DNA of 64,000 nt from Nitrospirillum sp034427435 (GTDB lineage Bacteria; Pseudomonadota; Alphaproteobacteria; Azospirillales; Azospirillaceae): assembly GCF_034427435.1 (NCBI RefSeq), contig NZ_JAXQNP010000003.1, positions 1,550,001-1,614,000 on the forward strand, read 5' to 3'. Shown piece after piece: positions 17,644-26,776 of this stretch; within the stretch, counting starts at the first letter, position 1; the number at the start of each line of letters is the position of its first letter. Both the position numbers and the translations under genes were made by a program. The notes below the pieces were generated by a model. It saw only the letters and a program-made list of their open reading frames with translations, did no database searches and was not told where the DNA came from.

Positions 17644-18603
17644 TTAACCCCTCGGCTTGGCGGGATTGCACAGCTGCACGTCGCCGCCGGCCACTTCCTT
17701 GGCCATCGCCAGGCTGACCGCGGCGTCCATGCAGGTGGAACCGTCCGAGCACTTGTTGAGAATGTCGTGGTAGAGCGTGGGCTCGACCTCGCTGTAGTAG
17801 GTCACCGGGTCCTTCTCGCTGGGCTTGGCGAGTTCCCGGTACTTGGCCATCGTCAGCTTGCCGTCGCCGGCGCGCGCCTTTTCCACCCACTGGGCGAAGG
17901 CCTCGTCGGTCATGGCGTGGGCCACGAAATGCATGTCGGAGAAGCCGCCGCCGCTGTAGTTGGCGGACAGGCCGTCGAAGTCGCCGGCGGCGTCGGCCAC
18001 CAGGCTCAGCTTCGTCTCCATGCCGGGCATGGTGTAAATCTGGCTGCCCAGGCGGGGGATGAAGAAGGAGTTCATCACCGTGGCGGAGGTCAGCTTGAAG
18101 TGCACCGGCGTGCCGGCGGGGAAGGCCAGCTCATTCACCGAGGCGACGTTCAGGTCGGGGTAGATGAACAGCCACTTCCAGTCCATCGAGACGACCTCGA
18201 CCTCGACGGCCTTCTTGTCAGACACCAGTTCCCGGCTGGGCTCCAGCGTGTGCGAGGACACCCAGGTGACATAGGCCAGGATGGCGATGATGACGCAGGG
18301 GATGCCCCACACCGCCACCTCGATCTTGGACGAGTGATCCCACTCGGGCTTGAAGGTCGCGTTCTTGTTCGAGGCGCGGTAGCGCCAGGCGAACAGGAAG
18401 ACCATGGCGATGACGGGGATCACGACGACGAGCATCAGGCACGTGGCCAGGATGATGATCGACTTTTCCTCGGCACCAATGGGGCCCGCCGGGTCCAGCA
18501 GGGCCATGTCGCAGCCGCTGAGCAGGGGGGCTGCGGCCATGAGTGCCGCCAGGGATTTTGTGCGGCCGCGAAGGTTCCGCAAAATTCTAAGGGTCGCAGT
18601 CAT
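17644..18603 (-). CDS. cyoA: Cytochrome o ubiquinol oxidase subunit II (lipoprotein)
   Basis: A 319-residue subunit. The ATG at 18603 was chosen; an upstream TTG in the same frame would add 11 residues but has no ribosome-binding site. The signal peptide ends in lipobox APLLSGC. Two membrane helices (about 45-65 and 85-105) lead into a periplasmic cupredoxin domain without Cu_A ligands, as in quinol oxidases (WKWLFIYPDLNVASVNELAF, SFFIPRLGSQIYTMPGM). It is the first gene of cyoABCD; 588 nt of non-coding DNA upstream should hold the promoter. Confidence 0.95.
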   Translation of the reverse strand: MTATLRILRNLRGRTKSLAALMAAAPLLSGCDMALLDPAGPIGAEEKSIIILATCLMLVVVIPVIAMVFLFAWRYRASNKNATFKPEWDHSSKIEVAVWGIPCVIIAILAYVTWVSSHTLEPSRELVSDKKAVEVEVVSMDWKWLFIYPDLNVASVNELAFPAGTPVHFKLTSATVMNSFFIPRLGSQIYTMPGMETKLSLVADAAGDFDGLSANYSGGGFSDMHFVAHAMTDEAFAQWVEKARAGDGKLTMAKYRELAKPSEKDPVTYYSEVEPTLYHDILNKCSDGSTCMDAAVSLAMAKEVAGGDVQLCNPAKPRG

Positions 18604-19191
18604 TCTGTCCACGTAAAGCCGTGATGGGATCGTCAACTCATAATTCTAATTTTTGGGCGTCTCGCCGGCGGCGCGCCTGGGTTGTGGCGTCGCTTGCGTT
18701 CGAAGGCCCGAGATGGCCCCTACGCAAGGCGTACCACTTGGCACCGCCGTGTGAGGTTCCGCACTGCAAAAGAACTAGACCTTCGCCGCGTCATTTATCG
18801 AGTTCATTGTGTAGGGGGGATTGGACAATTGGTCCAAGGGCGCGCGGCCACCCTGTCCGCCTACACGCGGGCGCGAGCGGCACATCACGGGCTAATGTAT
18901 TGTATTGAAACGCCTATTTATGCTTCATTGGGCGAATGGTCGTGCCAGGAACAGGTTTGCCGTCCTGTGACATGCGTACGGCGTAAGCCTGCCGTGTCCC
19001 CGCCTCGGGCATCGCGCCGGGTCAAGGGGCGCGAGGGCGGCGTTGATCAGGCGCGTTACCGCTACCGATTCGGAATCTGCGTGCACCACCAACGGTTTAT
19101 GGTTAGCGGCCTCTTAACGGCCCGAATCATGGTTGAGTTCGCAATTGCTGCGTGTGCGAGGCGGCGCAAGGTCTCGCGGCAGGGTGGTGGA
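18604..19191. other. 588-nt intergenic region upstream of cyoA
   Basis: No credible gene. It holds the cyoA promoter region and, at 18821-18837, a palindromic site (see separate entry). No FNR-type TTGAT-N4-ATCAA box was found. The right end adjoins the stop codon of the GntR gene. Confidence 0.5.
18821..18837. promoter_or_regulatory. Candidate FadR/GntR operator, site 1
   Basis: TTGGAC (18821-18826), 5-nt centre, GTCCAA (18832-18837). The word TTGGACAATTG here recurs in reverse orientation as CAATTGTCCAA at 20121-20131 in front of the acyl-CoA operon. FadR-type repressors commonly bind TTGG/CCAA or TNGTNNNACNA palindromes. The site is 355 nt past the end of the GntR gene, so a regulatory link is inference only. 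Confidence 0.4.
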
Positions 19192-19959
19192 TCAGCGGCG
19201 GGAGGGGCCAGGCGCCGGCGGGGCGGCTTCCGCCTCCAGGGCGTCGTCCAGATCCAGGCCGGCGGTGTCGTAGCCACGGCGGAAATCCACCATGTGCTTG
19301 CGCATCCATTCCCGCGCCACGCCGGCGTCGCCGTCGGCCAGGGCCTCAACGATGCGGCGGTGCGCCTCCACCAAGCGACGGGGGCCAACCTCCGCCGTCT
19401 TGGGGTGGCGGAACAATCGTTCCAGGGCGGGATAGAACAGTTGTGTCACCGGTTCCCGCGCCAGCAGCAGGGCGCGGTTGCCCGCCGCCTCCGCCACCAG
19501 GATGTGGAAGGCGATGTCCAGCGGGATGACGGAGGCGCCGGCGGCGACCGCCTGCTCCGTCGCCGCCACGTTGGCGCGCAGCTGGGCCAGCCGGCCAGTG
19601 TCGATGCGGGTGGCGGCGTGGGCGGCGGCGCTGGGCTCCAGGTCCATGGACACCTCCCACAACTCGCGGAAGGTGACGCGTTGCATCACCATGGCGCGGG
19701 ACAAGCGCGGCGCCAGGTCGCCGTAATGGGGCTCGGCCACATAAAGGCGGCGCCCCGCCTCCCGCCGCACCAGCCCGCTCTGTTCCAGGATGCGGATGCC
19801 CTCGCGCACCGTGTGGCGGGTCACGCCGAACTGGTCGGCCAATTCCGTCTCGGTCGGCAGGATGTCCCCGGCGGCCAGCCGGCCGGCCAGGATCTCCCGC
19901 TCTATCGTGTCGCTGACCACCTTATAGGTGGGCAGGATGGCCAGCCGTGCGAACGCCAT
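19192..19959 (-). CDS. FadR-subfamily GntR transcriptional regulator
   Basis: A 255-residue regulator. The winged helix (about 12-75) contains LPTYKVVSDTIEREILAGRL and TELADQFGVTRHTVREGIRI. The C-terminal FCD domain (about 95-230) has the metal/ligand positions in LDIAFHILVAEAAGN and RLVEAHRRIVEALADGD. The ATG at 19959 fits the family start; the longer frame is not conserved. It is divergent from the acyl-CoA degradation operon (292 nt between the starts) and probably represses it until an acyl-CoA or carboxylic acid binds. Confidence 0.9.
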   Translation of the reverse strand: MAFARLAILPTYKVVSDTIEREILAGRLAAGDILPTETELADQFGVTRHTVREGIRILEQSGLVRREAGRRLYVAEPHYGDLAPRLSRAMVMQRVTFRELWEVSMDLEPSAAAHAATRIDTGRLAQLRANVAATEQAVAAGASVIPLDIAFHILVAEAAGNRALLLAREPVTQLFYPALERLFRHPKTAEVGPRRLVEAHRRIVEALADGDAGVAREWMRKHMVDFRRGYDTAGLDLDDALEAEAAPPAPGPSRR

Positions 19960-20120
19960 GCGCCGAATGCCCCTTTGCCCGCAACCCCGTCCAGGACCGA
20001 AACTGTCCTGAGCGCCGATGAAAACCCAGGCGGCAGTGCACTGCCGCCCCGTCGCCAGCCGGCCCTTTAGCACAGGCCGGCGCCCGTCGGAATTAGTCTC
20101 GCGTTTTCAGCGCGATATTT

Positions 20121-20142
20121 CAATTGTCCAACAAACGAACAA
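20121..20142. promoter_or_regulatory. Candidate FadR/GntR operator, site 2
   Basis: Located 109 nt before the SDR start, in the divergent gap. TTGT (20124-20127) and ACAA (20139-20142) form an inverted repeat, and CAATTGTCCAA (20121-20131) is the exact reverse complement of part of site 1. It is well placed to overlap the operon promoter. Confidence 0.45.
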
Positions 20143-20250
20143 TGACATACAGTTTCGCCGCGCGCCGGTTGCCGAAGGTGCTGGCGCGGGGGAGAACCCG
20201 GCGCCGGCAACGCATCCGGAACGCGCCGACGACAGGAGGAAACGCCCATC

Positions 20251-21048
20251 ATGTCCGCTGCCACCAAGACGGATGCCCTGCATCGCCTTTTCGACCTCAC
20301 GGGCCAGGTCGCCCTGATCACCGGCGGTTCGCGCGGCCTGGGCCTGCAGATCGCCGAGGCCCTGGGCGAGTTCGGTGCCCATCCCGTGCTGGTGGCGCGC
20401 AAGACCGATGAACTGGCGTCCGCCGTCGCCCACCTGGCGGGGCAAGGCATCGCCGCCAGCGCCATCCCCGCCGATCTCAGCCGGCAAGAGGCTATGGCCC
20501 CGCTGGTGGACAAGGTCATGGCCGATCACGGCCGCATCGACGTGCTGGTCAACAACGCCGGCACCACCTGGGGCGCCCCGGCGCAGGACCACACGCCGGA
20601 ACAGTGGGCCAAGGTGGTGGACCTGAACCTCAACGCCGTCTTTTTCCTGACCCAGGCGGTGGCGCGGGCCGCCATGCTGCCGCTGAAGCGCGGGCGCATC
20701 GTCAACGTCGCCTCCATCGCTGGCCTGCAGGGGCACCACCCGCGCATGATGGGCACGGTCGCGTATGGCACCACCAAGGGCGCCCTGGTCAACATGACCC
20801 GCGTGCTGGCGGCGGAGTGGGGGCCCCTCGGCATCACCGTCAATGCCCTGGCGCCCGGCTTCTTCCCGTCCAAGATGACGCGCGGCACCCTGGCCAAGCA
20901 TGAGGCCGATCTGGTGGACGGCACGCCGCTGGGCAAGCTGGGCAACGACCAGGACCTGAAGGGGGCGGCCCTGCTGTTGGCCTCGCCCGCCGGGGGGCAC
21001 ATCACCGGCCAGATCCTGGCCGTGGACGGCGGCGTCAGCGTCATCTGA
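20251..21048 (+). CDS. SDR-family oxidoreductase of acyl-CoA operon
   Basis: A 265-residue cytoplasmic NAD(P)-dependent dehydrogenase. Motifs are TGGSRGLG, NNAGTTWGAP, the Ser in NVASIAGLQG, YGTTKGA (Y-x3-K) and the C-terminal GQILAVDGGVSVI. It has the gluconate 5-dehydrogenase/3-oxoacyl-reductase-like pattern (DLTGQVALITGGSRGLGLQI). It is first in a four-gene operon with acyl-CoA dehydrogenase, thiolase and a FadB-like protein (gaps 21-33 nt), so it may handle a hydroxy- or oxoacyl-CoA intermediate or an alcohol entering the pathway. Confidence 0.9.
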   Translation: MSAATKTDALHRLFDLTGQVALITGGSRGLGLQIAEALGEFGAHPVLVARKTDELASAVAHLAGQGIAASAIPADLSRQEAMAPLVDKVMADHGRIDVLVNNAGTTWGAPAQDHTPEQWAKVVDLNLNAVFFLTQAVARAAMLPLKRGRIVNVASIAGLQGHHPRMMGTVAYGTTKGALVNMTRVLAAEWGPLGITVNALAPGFFPSKMTRGTLAKHEADLVDGTPLGKLGNDQDLKGAALLLASPAGGHITGQILAVDGGVSVI

Positions 21049-21069
21049 CCAAGGGAAGGGACGACGACG

Positions 21070-22905
21070 ATGACCACGCCCCCGGTGCGCGCCCGCGATC
21101 TTGGCTTCCTGCTGCATGACTGGCTGTCCCTGGAGGGGCTGCTGGCCTACCCGCATTTCCAGGATCATAGTCGCGAAACCGTGGACGCCATGCTGGACAT
21201 CGCCGGCCGCGTGGCGGCCGACACCTTCCTGCCCCACTACAAGGCGGCGGACCAGCATGAGCCTCATCTGGTGGACGGGCAGGTGCGCATCCTGCCCGCC
21301 ATCCACCAGGCGCTGGCGGCCTTCGCCGAGATCGGCATGTTCGCCGCCCCCTTCGATGCCGAGGTGGGCGGTTTGCAACTCCCCCACCTGGCCTACAGCG
21401 CCGCCATGGCCCAGTTCATGGCCGCCAACGTGGCGACCGCCGCCTATCCCATGCTAACCATGGGCAACGCCGAGCTGCTGGTGCGCTACGCCGGCGCTGC
21501 GCTGGTGCAGGCCTGCGCCCTGCCGGAGATCCAGGGCCGCTACTTCGGCACCATGTGCCTGTCCGAACCGCAGGCGGGGTCGTCGCTGGCCGACATCGCC
21601 ACCCGGGCCGTGCCCGACGGCAGTGATGAGCTGGGGCCGCGCTATCGCCTGTTCGGCAACAAGATGTGGATTTCCGGTGGCGACCAGGACGCCAGCGCCA
21701 ACATCATCCACCTGGTGCTGGCCAAGGTGCCCGGTCCCGATGGCAAGCTGGTGGCCGGCACCCAGGGTATCAGCCTGTTCGTCGTGCCCAAGGTGCTGGT
21801 GGACGGGTCGGCCTTCGCTGGTCAGCGCAACGACGTGGTGGTGGCCGGCCTGAACCATAAGATGGGCTATCGCGGCACCGCCAACTGCCTGCTGAACTTC
21901 GGCGAAGGCGCGCACCACCGGCCGGGGGGCGAGGCGGGTGCCGTGGGCTATCGCGTCGGCGGGGTGGGCCAGGGCCTGCCCATCATGTTCCAGATGATGA
22001 ACAGCGCCCGCATCTCCGTCGGCCTGGGCGCCGCTATGCTGGGCTATCGCGGCTATCGCCTGGCGGTGGAGTATGCGCGCGACCGGCGCCAGGGCCGGCT
22101 GCTGGCGGCTCAAAAAGGGGTCGCCCCCATCGCCATCATCGACCATCCCGACGTGCGCCGCCTGTTGTTGGCGCAGAAGGCCTATGCCGAGGGGGCGCTG
22201 GCCCTGGTGCTGTACTGCGCCCGCCTGGTGGATGAGGAACGGCATGGCCCGGCCGAGGGGCGGGACGAGGCCGGCAGCCTCCTGGGCCTGTTGACCCCTG
22301 TCGCCAAGACCTGGCCGGCGGAATGGGGCCTGGCGGCCAACGACCTGGCCATCCAGGTGCATGGCGGCTACGGCTACACCCGCGACTTCGATGTGGAACA
22401 GCTGTACCGCGACAACCGCCTGAACCCCATCCATGAGGGCACGACCGGCATCCAGGGCCTGGATCTCATGGGGCGCAAGACCCTGCGGGACGACGGCGCC
22501 TCGCTGGCCATCCTGCGCCGTCGGGTGCAGGCCACGGTGGAGCGGGCCCGGCCGCTGCCCGCCCTGACCGATTTCGCCCATGCGCTGGAGGTGACCTGGG
22601 CCCGCATCGGCGCCCTGGTGGGCCACTTGAAGGCCACCGGCGACGATGCCGCCAGCCTGGCGCAGGCCACGCCCTTCCTGTCCGCCTTCGGCCATGCCGT
22701 GGTGGCCTGGCAGTGGCTGGACCAGGCGGTGGTGGCCGGCACCCTGGACGTGGCACCCGACGCGGAGGAGGCCGCCTTCCGTGCCGGCAAGCTGGCCGCC
22801 TGCCGCTTCTTCTTTGAGACCGAGGTGCCGCGCATCGATGTCTGGCTGGGCATCGTCGGCCGGCGCAGCGACCTGACCCAAACCCTAGATCCCGCGCTCT
22901 TCTGA
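21070..22905 (+). CDS. Acyl-CoA dehydrogenase (DmdC/FadE-like, long form)
   Basis: A 611-residue FAD enzyme introducing the alpha-beta double bond into an acyl-CoA. The flavin/substrate motif is GTMCLSEPQAGSSLADIATR, and the catalytic glutamate lies in PIHEGTTGIQGLDL. A C-terminal extra domain beyond residue 480 is typical of the DmdC (3-methylthiopropionyl-CoA dehydrogenase) type, about 600 residues, rather than the 380-residue short-chain enzymes. The start has GGGAAGGG upstream. Substrate chain length cannot be read from the sequence. Confidence 0.93.
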   Translation: MTTPPVRARDLGFLLHDWLSLEGLLAYPHFQDHSRETVDAMLDIAGRVAADTFLPHYKAADQHEPHLVDGQVRILPAIHQALAAFAEIGMFAAPFDAEVGGLQLPHLAYSAAMAQFMAANVATAAYPMLTMGNAELLVRYAGAALVQACALPEIQGRYFGTMCLSEPQAGSSLADIATRAVPDGSDELGPRYRLFGNKMWISGGDQDASANIIHLVLAKVPGPDGKLVAGTQGISLFVVPKVLVDGSAFAGQRNDVVVAGLNHKMGYRGTANCLLNFGEGAHHRPGGEAGAVGYRVGGVGQGLPIMFQMMNSARISVGLGAAMLGYRGYRLAVEYARDRRQGRLLAAQKGVAPIAIIDHPDVRRLLLAQKAYAEGALALVLYCARLVDEERHGPAEGRDEAGSLLGLLTPVAKTWPAEWGLAANDLAIQVHGGYGYTRDFDVEQLYRDNRLNPIHEGTTGIQGLDLMGRKTLRDDGASLAILRRRVQATVERARPLPALTDFAHALEVTWARIGALVGHLKATGDDAASLAQATPFLSAFGHAVVAWQWLDQAVVAGTLDVAPDAEEAAFRAGKLAACRFFFETEVPRIDVWLGIVGRRSDLTQTLDPALF

Positions 22906-22934
22906 GCCGCCTCCCCGCAGACAGGACCAGCACC

Positions 22935-24113
22935 ATGACCGAGGTCTACATCGTTTCCGGCGTGCGCACCGCCATCGGCGATTTCGGCGGCGCGTTGAAG
23001 GACCTGACGCCGGGTGACTTGGCGGCCAAGGTCGCCCGCGCGGCGCTGGACCGCGCCGGCGTCGCCCATGACGCCGTGGGCCATGTCGTCTTCGGCCAAG
23101 TCATCCCGACGGAGCCGCGCGACGCCTACCTCGCTCGCGTGGCCGGCATCGGCGCCGGAGTGCCGGTCGAGGTGCCGGCCCTGACCGTCAACCGGCTCTG
23201 TGGTTCCGGCCTGCAGGCGGTAGTGTCGGCGGCGCAGGGCATCCTGCTGGGCGATTGCGACGTGGCGGTGGCCGGCGGCGCGGAAAGCATGAGCCGCGCG
23301 CCCTATCTGCTGCCCGACGCCCGCTGGGGCAGCAAGATGGGCGACGCCCGGGTGGTGGACGCGCTGAACGGCACCCTGTCCGACCCCTTCGACCGCAGCC
23401 TGATGGGCGTCACGGCGGAAAACGTGGCGGAGCGGTACGGCATCGGCCGGGATGAGCAGGATGCCCTGGCGCTGGAAAGTCATCGGCGGGCCGCCCGGGC
23501 CCAGGCGGAGGGGCGCTTCACCGAGCAGATCCTGCCCGTCGAGGTGACGGTGAAGCGCCAGACGGTGTCCTTCGCCACCGATGAACATGTGCGCCCGGAC
23601 ATAACGCCCGGGGACCTGGCCAAGCTGCGCACCGTGTTCCGCAAGGATGGCACGGTCACCGCCGGCAACGCGTCCGGCATCAATGACGGTGCCGCCGCCG
23701 TGGTGCTGGCGTCGGGGGAGGCGGTGCGGCGCTTGGGCCTGACGCCGCTGGCCCGGCTGGTGGGCTACGCCCACGCCGGTGTCGAGCCGGCTTTCATGGG
23801 ACTGGGGCCCATCCCGGCGACGCGCCGCCTGCTGGCCCGCACCGGCCTGTCGGTGGCCGATCTGGCGGTCATCGAGTCCAACGAGGCGTTCGCCGCGCAG
23901 GCCTGCGCCGTGGCGCGGGAGCTGGGCTTCGACCCTGACAAAGTGAACCCGAACGGCAGCGGCATTTCCCTGGGCCATCCGGTGGGCGCCACCGGCGCCA
24001 TCAACCTGGTGAAGGCGGTCTATGAACTGCGCCGTATCAGCGGGGGCCGTGCCCTGGTTACCATGTGCATCGGCGGCGGACAGGGGATCGCCGCCCTGAT
24101 CGAGTCCGTCTGA
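22935..24113 (+). CDS. Acetyl-CoA C-acyltransferase (thiolase)
   Basis: A 392-residue thiolase that cleaves 3-oxoacyl-CoA with CoA. The nucleophile C89 is in TVNRLCGSGLQAV, the His in NPNGSGISLGHPVGATGA and the second Cys in TMCIGGGQGIAAL. Its pattern lies between PhaA-like and FadA-like thiolases; in this operon the degradative role is more likely. 29 nt follow the dehydrogenase stop. Confidence 0.95.
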   Translation: MTEVYIVSGVRTAIGDFGGALKDLTPGDLAAKVARAALDRAGVAHDAVGHVVFGQVIPTEPRDAYLARVAGIGAGVPVEVPALTVNRLCGSGLQAVVSAAQGILLGDCDVAVAGGAESMSRAPYLLPDARWGSKMGDARVVDALNGTLSDPFDRSLMGVTAENVAERYGIGRDEQDALALESHRRAARAQAEGRFTEQILPVEVTVKRQTVSFATDEHVRPDITPGDLAKLRTVFRKDGTVTAGNASGINDGAAAVVLASGEAVRRLGLTPLARLVGYAHAGVEPAFMGLGPIPATRRLLARTGLSVADLAVIESNEAFAAQACAVARELGFDPDKVNPNGSGISLGHPVGATGAINLVKAVYELRRISGGRALVTMCIGGGQGIAALIESV

Positions 24114-24146
24114 GTCATTCCCCCGGGATCCAAGGAGCGTCATGCC

Positions 24147-26243
24147 ATGCCGGTGCAGATCGACATCAGGGACGGCGTCGCCGTCCTCACCCTGAACCGA
24201 CCGCCCGTCAACAGCTTCGACCTGGCGCTGCGCCGTGACCTGCGCGCGGCGCTGGCCATGGTCATGACCCGGCCGGACGTGGACGCCGTGGTGCTGACCG
24301 GCGGCACCCGCCACTTCTCGGCGGGCGCGGACATCGAGGAATTCGCCGCCGGCACGCGGGGCGGAGCCACGGCCGTGCCCACCCTGCCCGACGTGATCAT
24401 CGACCTGGACCAGGCGGCCAAGCCGGTGGTGGCCGCCATCGCCGGCACCTGCCTGGGCGGCGGGCTGGAGGTGGCCTTGGGCTGCCATCACCGCGTGGTC
24501 GCGGCCAACGCCAGCCTGGGCCTGCCCGAGGTGAAGCTGGGCATCCTGCCGGGCGCCGGCGGCACCCAGCGCCTGCCGCGCGCCATCGGGGTGAAGGCGG
24601 CTCTGGACATGATCCTGTCCGGCACGCCGGTGAATGCGCCCACGGCGGCTCGGCTGGGCCTGGCCACGCTGTCCGAGGGCGACCTGATCGAGGACGCCGT
24701 CGCCGTGGCTCGGCAAGCGGCGCGCGACGGCGCCAAGCCGCGCCTGTCCTTGCGCCGGGCCGAGTTGCCGGCGGAGGCCGGCGCCGACTGGTTCCAGCGC
24801 CAGGCCGATGGTCTGAAGCGTCCGTTGCCCGCCCCGCTGGCCTGCATCGAGGCGGTGCGGGCGGCGGTGGAGCTGCCTTTCAACCAGGGCCTGCAGCGGG
24901 AATTCGCCCTGTTCCGTGACCTGGTGGTGACGCCGGAATCCAAGGCGCTGCAGTACGCCTTTTTCGCGGAACGCCGCGCCGCCCGCATCGATGGCCTGGC
25001 CCCGGATGTCCAGCCCCGCGGCGTGCAGCGCGTGGCCGTGATCGGTGCTGGCACCATGGGGGCGGGCATCGCCACCGTGGCGGCCAACGCCGGGCTGGAG
25101 GTCATCCTGCTGGACCGGGACGAGGCCTCGGTGCGCAAGGGCTTGGCCGGCATCACCAAGGGCTATGACGCCGCCCTGGCCAAGGGCCGGCTGGACGAGG
25201 CGGAGCGGGAGCGCCGCCTGGGCCGCCTGCATACCGCCACCGATCTGGCCGCCGCCGCGGCCGTCGACCTGGTGATCGAGGCGGCGTTCGAGGACATGGG
25301 CGTCAAGCAGGACATTTTCCGCACCCTGGACAAGGTCTGTGGGCCGGACGCCATTCTGGCCAGCAACACCTCCACCCTGGACCTGGATGCCATCGCCGCC
25401 GTCACCAGCCGGCCGGGGCAGGTGGTGGGCCTGCACTTTTTCAGCCCGGCGCCGGTGATGCGCCTGCTGGAGGTGGTGCGGGGGGCCGAGACGGCGCCCG
25501 AGGTGCTGGCCACGGCCATGGCGCTGGCGCGCAAGCTGGGCAAGGTCGGCGTGGTCGCCGGCGTCTGCAACGGCTTCATCGGCAACCGCATGGTGGAGGA
25601 ATACCTGCGCCAGGCCTATTTCCTGGTGGATGAGGGGGTGTTGCCCTGGCATGTCGATGGCGCGCTGGAGCGCTGGGGCATGGCCATGGGGCCCTTCGCC
25701 ATGATGGATCTGGCGGGCAACGACATCGGCCGGGCCATCCGTGCCGGGCGCCAGGCGGCGGGGGATGAACGGCCCTATTCCACCTTCCCCGACAAGATCT
25801 GCGCCCTGGGCCGCTATGGCCAGAAGACGGGCAAGGGCTATTACCAATACGATCCCGCCACCCGGGCACGGGAAACCGATCCGGAGGTTGACGCCCTGGC
25901 CCAGGCCCATGCCAAGGAGGTGGCCCAGGAACATGGCCTCACCCCCCGCGTCATCGGGGATGAGGAGATCGTGGCCCGCTGCCTGCTGGCGCTGGCCAAT
26001 GAGGGGGCGGCGCTGTTGGGCGAGGGGATCGCCCAGCGGGCGTCCGACATCGACGTCGTCTACCTCAACGGCTATGGCTTCCCGGCCCACAAGGGCGGGC
26101 CCATGTACCATGCCGACAGCCTGGGGCTGGAGAACGTGCTGCGCCTGATGGAAGGTTTCCTGGATGGTTACCAGGGGCAGTTCTGGCGGCCGGCCCCGCT
26201 GCTGTGGGAAAAGGCCAGCGCCGGCCGGCGGCTGACGGCCTGA
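24147..26243 (+). CDS. Bifunctional enoyl-CoA hydratase/3-hydroxyacyl-CoA dehydrogenase (FadB-like)
   Basis: A 698-residue fusion. Residues about 1-190 are the crotonase domain with oxyanion-hole motifs HFSAGADIEEF and AGTCLGGGLEVALG and the acidic motif LPEVKLGILPGAGGTQRLPR. From about 296 the NAD-binding motif VAVIGAGTMGAGIA starts the dehydrogenase, with ASNTSTLDLDAIA, GLHFFSPAPVMRLLEVV and GFIGNRM. The C-terminal repeat follows. The layout matches peroxisomal-type multifunctional enzymes and bacterial FadB/FadJ. It is last in the operon and completes one beta-oxidation turn with the dehydrogenase and thiolase. Confidence 0.95.
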   Translation: MPVQIDIRDGVAVLTLNRPPVNSFDLALRRDLRAALAMVMTRPDVDAVVLTGGTRHFSAGADIEEFAAGTRGGATAVPTLPDVIIDLDQAAKPVVAAIAGTCLGGGLEVALGCHHRVVAANASLGLPEVKLGILPGAGGTQRLPRAIGVKAALDMILSGTPVNAPTAARLGLATLSEGDLIEDAVAVARQAARDGAKPRLSLRRAELPAEAGADWFQRQADGLKRPLPAPLACIEAVRAAVELPFNQGLQREFALFRDLVVTPESKALQYAFFAERRAARIDGLAPDVQPRGVQRVAVIGAGTMGAGIATVAANAGLEVILLDRDEASVRKGLAGITKGYDAALAKGRLDEAERERRLGRLHTATDLAAAAAVDLVIEAAFEDMGVKQDIFRTLDKVCGPDAILASNTSTLDLDAIAAVTSRPGQVVGLHFFSPAPVMRLLEVVRGAETAPEVLATAMALARKLGKVGVVAGVCNGFIGNRMVEEYLRQAYFLVDEGVLPWHVDGALERWGMAMGPFAMMDLAGNDIGRAIRAGRQAAGDERPYSTFPDKICALGRYGQKTGKGYYQYDPATRARETDPEVDALAQAHAKEVAQEHGLTPRVIGDEEIVARCLLALANEGAALLGEGIAQRASDIDVVYLNGYGFPAHKGGPMYHADSLGLENVLRLMEGFLDGYQGQFWRPAPLLWEKASAGRRLTA

Positions 26244-26247
26244 CGGG

Positions 26248-26436
26248 TCAGGACAGGGGGGCGGGGCAGTCGCCGTCGGCGACGTCCGTCCCCTCGGCCC
26301 TCAGGGCGTCCGGTGCCAAGCGCTGGTCCAGCGTCTGCTTCAAGGCCAGCAGCATGGACCAGCCCAACTGTCCCTGGGACAGGTTGTAGGCGCTCATCAG
26401 CCCCGACAGGCTGCCCAATAATACGGTGCTTTCCAT
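26248..26436 (-). CDS. Small hypothetical protein
   Basis: A possible 62-residue protein beginning MESTVLLGSLSGLMSAYNLS, with GAGGTG 9 nt before the ATG at 26436; a GTG 12 nt upstream is an alternative. It is convergent with the FadB-like gene, 4 nt apart. No family recognised. The sequence is not obviously low-complexity and includes YNLSQGQLGWSMLLALKQTL. It could be spurious in this GC-rich DNA. Confidence 0.45.
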   Translation of the reverse strand: MESTVLLGSLSGLMSAYNLSQGQLGWSMLLALKQTLDQRLAPDALRAEGTDVADGDCPAPLS

Positions 26437-26776
26437 AGTGCCGGGCACCTCATGTTGATCGTTCGCGGAACGGTTCTCGTCCGGTGATACGGCGGGAATG
26501 AGGCGTCCCGTCGGTGGCCCATGGCTTGGATGGCCCGCGTGGAAACGATCCGCTCGGGTCGAAACGCAAATAACATCAGATGATTAGATGGATTCCCGGC
26601 GGGGCCGTCCCGCCTGGGGCGTGTCCCGGGGTGCGCGGTTTTGGCGCGGACGCCGCCGTGGACACGCCGCCATCGCGCCCCATTTAGGCTCCAATCCGCC
26701 CCGACCGTGGGTGGGCGAATGACAGGCGGACCCCACCAGGGGTTAACCGCCGTTTGGAAGGAAGGAGCACTATATC
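26437..26776. other. 340-nt intergenic region
   Basis: It contains no convincing gene. An AT-rich patch at about 26565-26595 could be promoter sequence for the divergent small genes. A GAAGGAGC ribosome-binding site for the next gene lies at its right end. Confidence 0.4.

Noticed and set aside
15649..18624. A 991-codon plus-strand frame opposite cyoABC
   Set aside because: Low-complexity G/H/Q/V sequence without a ribosome-binding site; a shadow of the cyo genes.
22374..26111. A 1245-codon open frame antisense to the acyl-CoA operon
   Set aside because: Its translation is rich in G, A, R, H and Q with no motifs. The four genes on the other strand are clear enzymes, so this is a GC-rich codon-position shadow.
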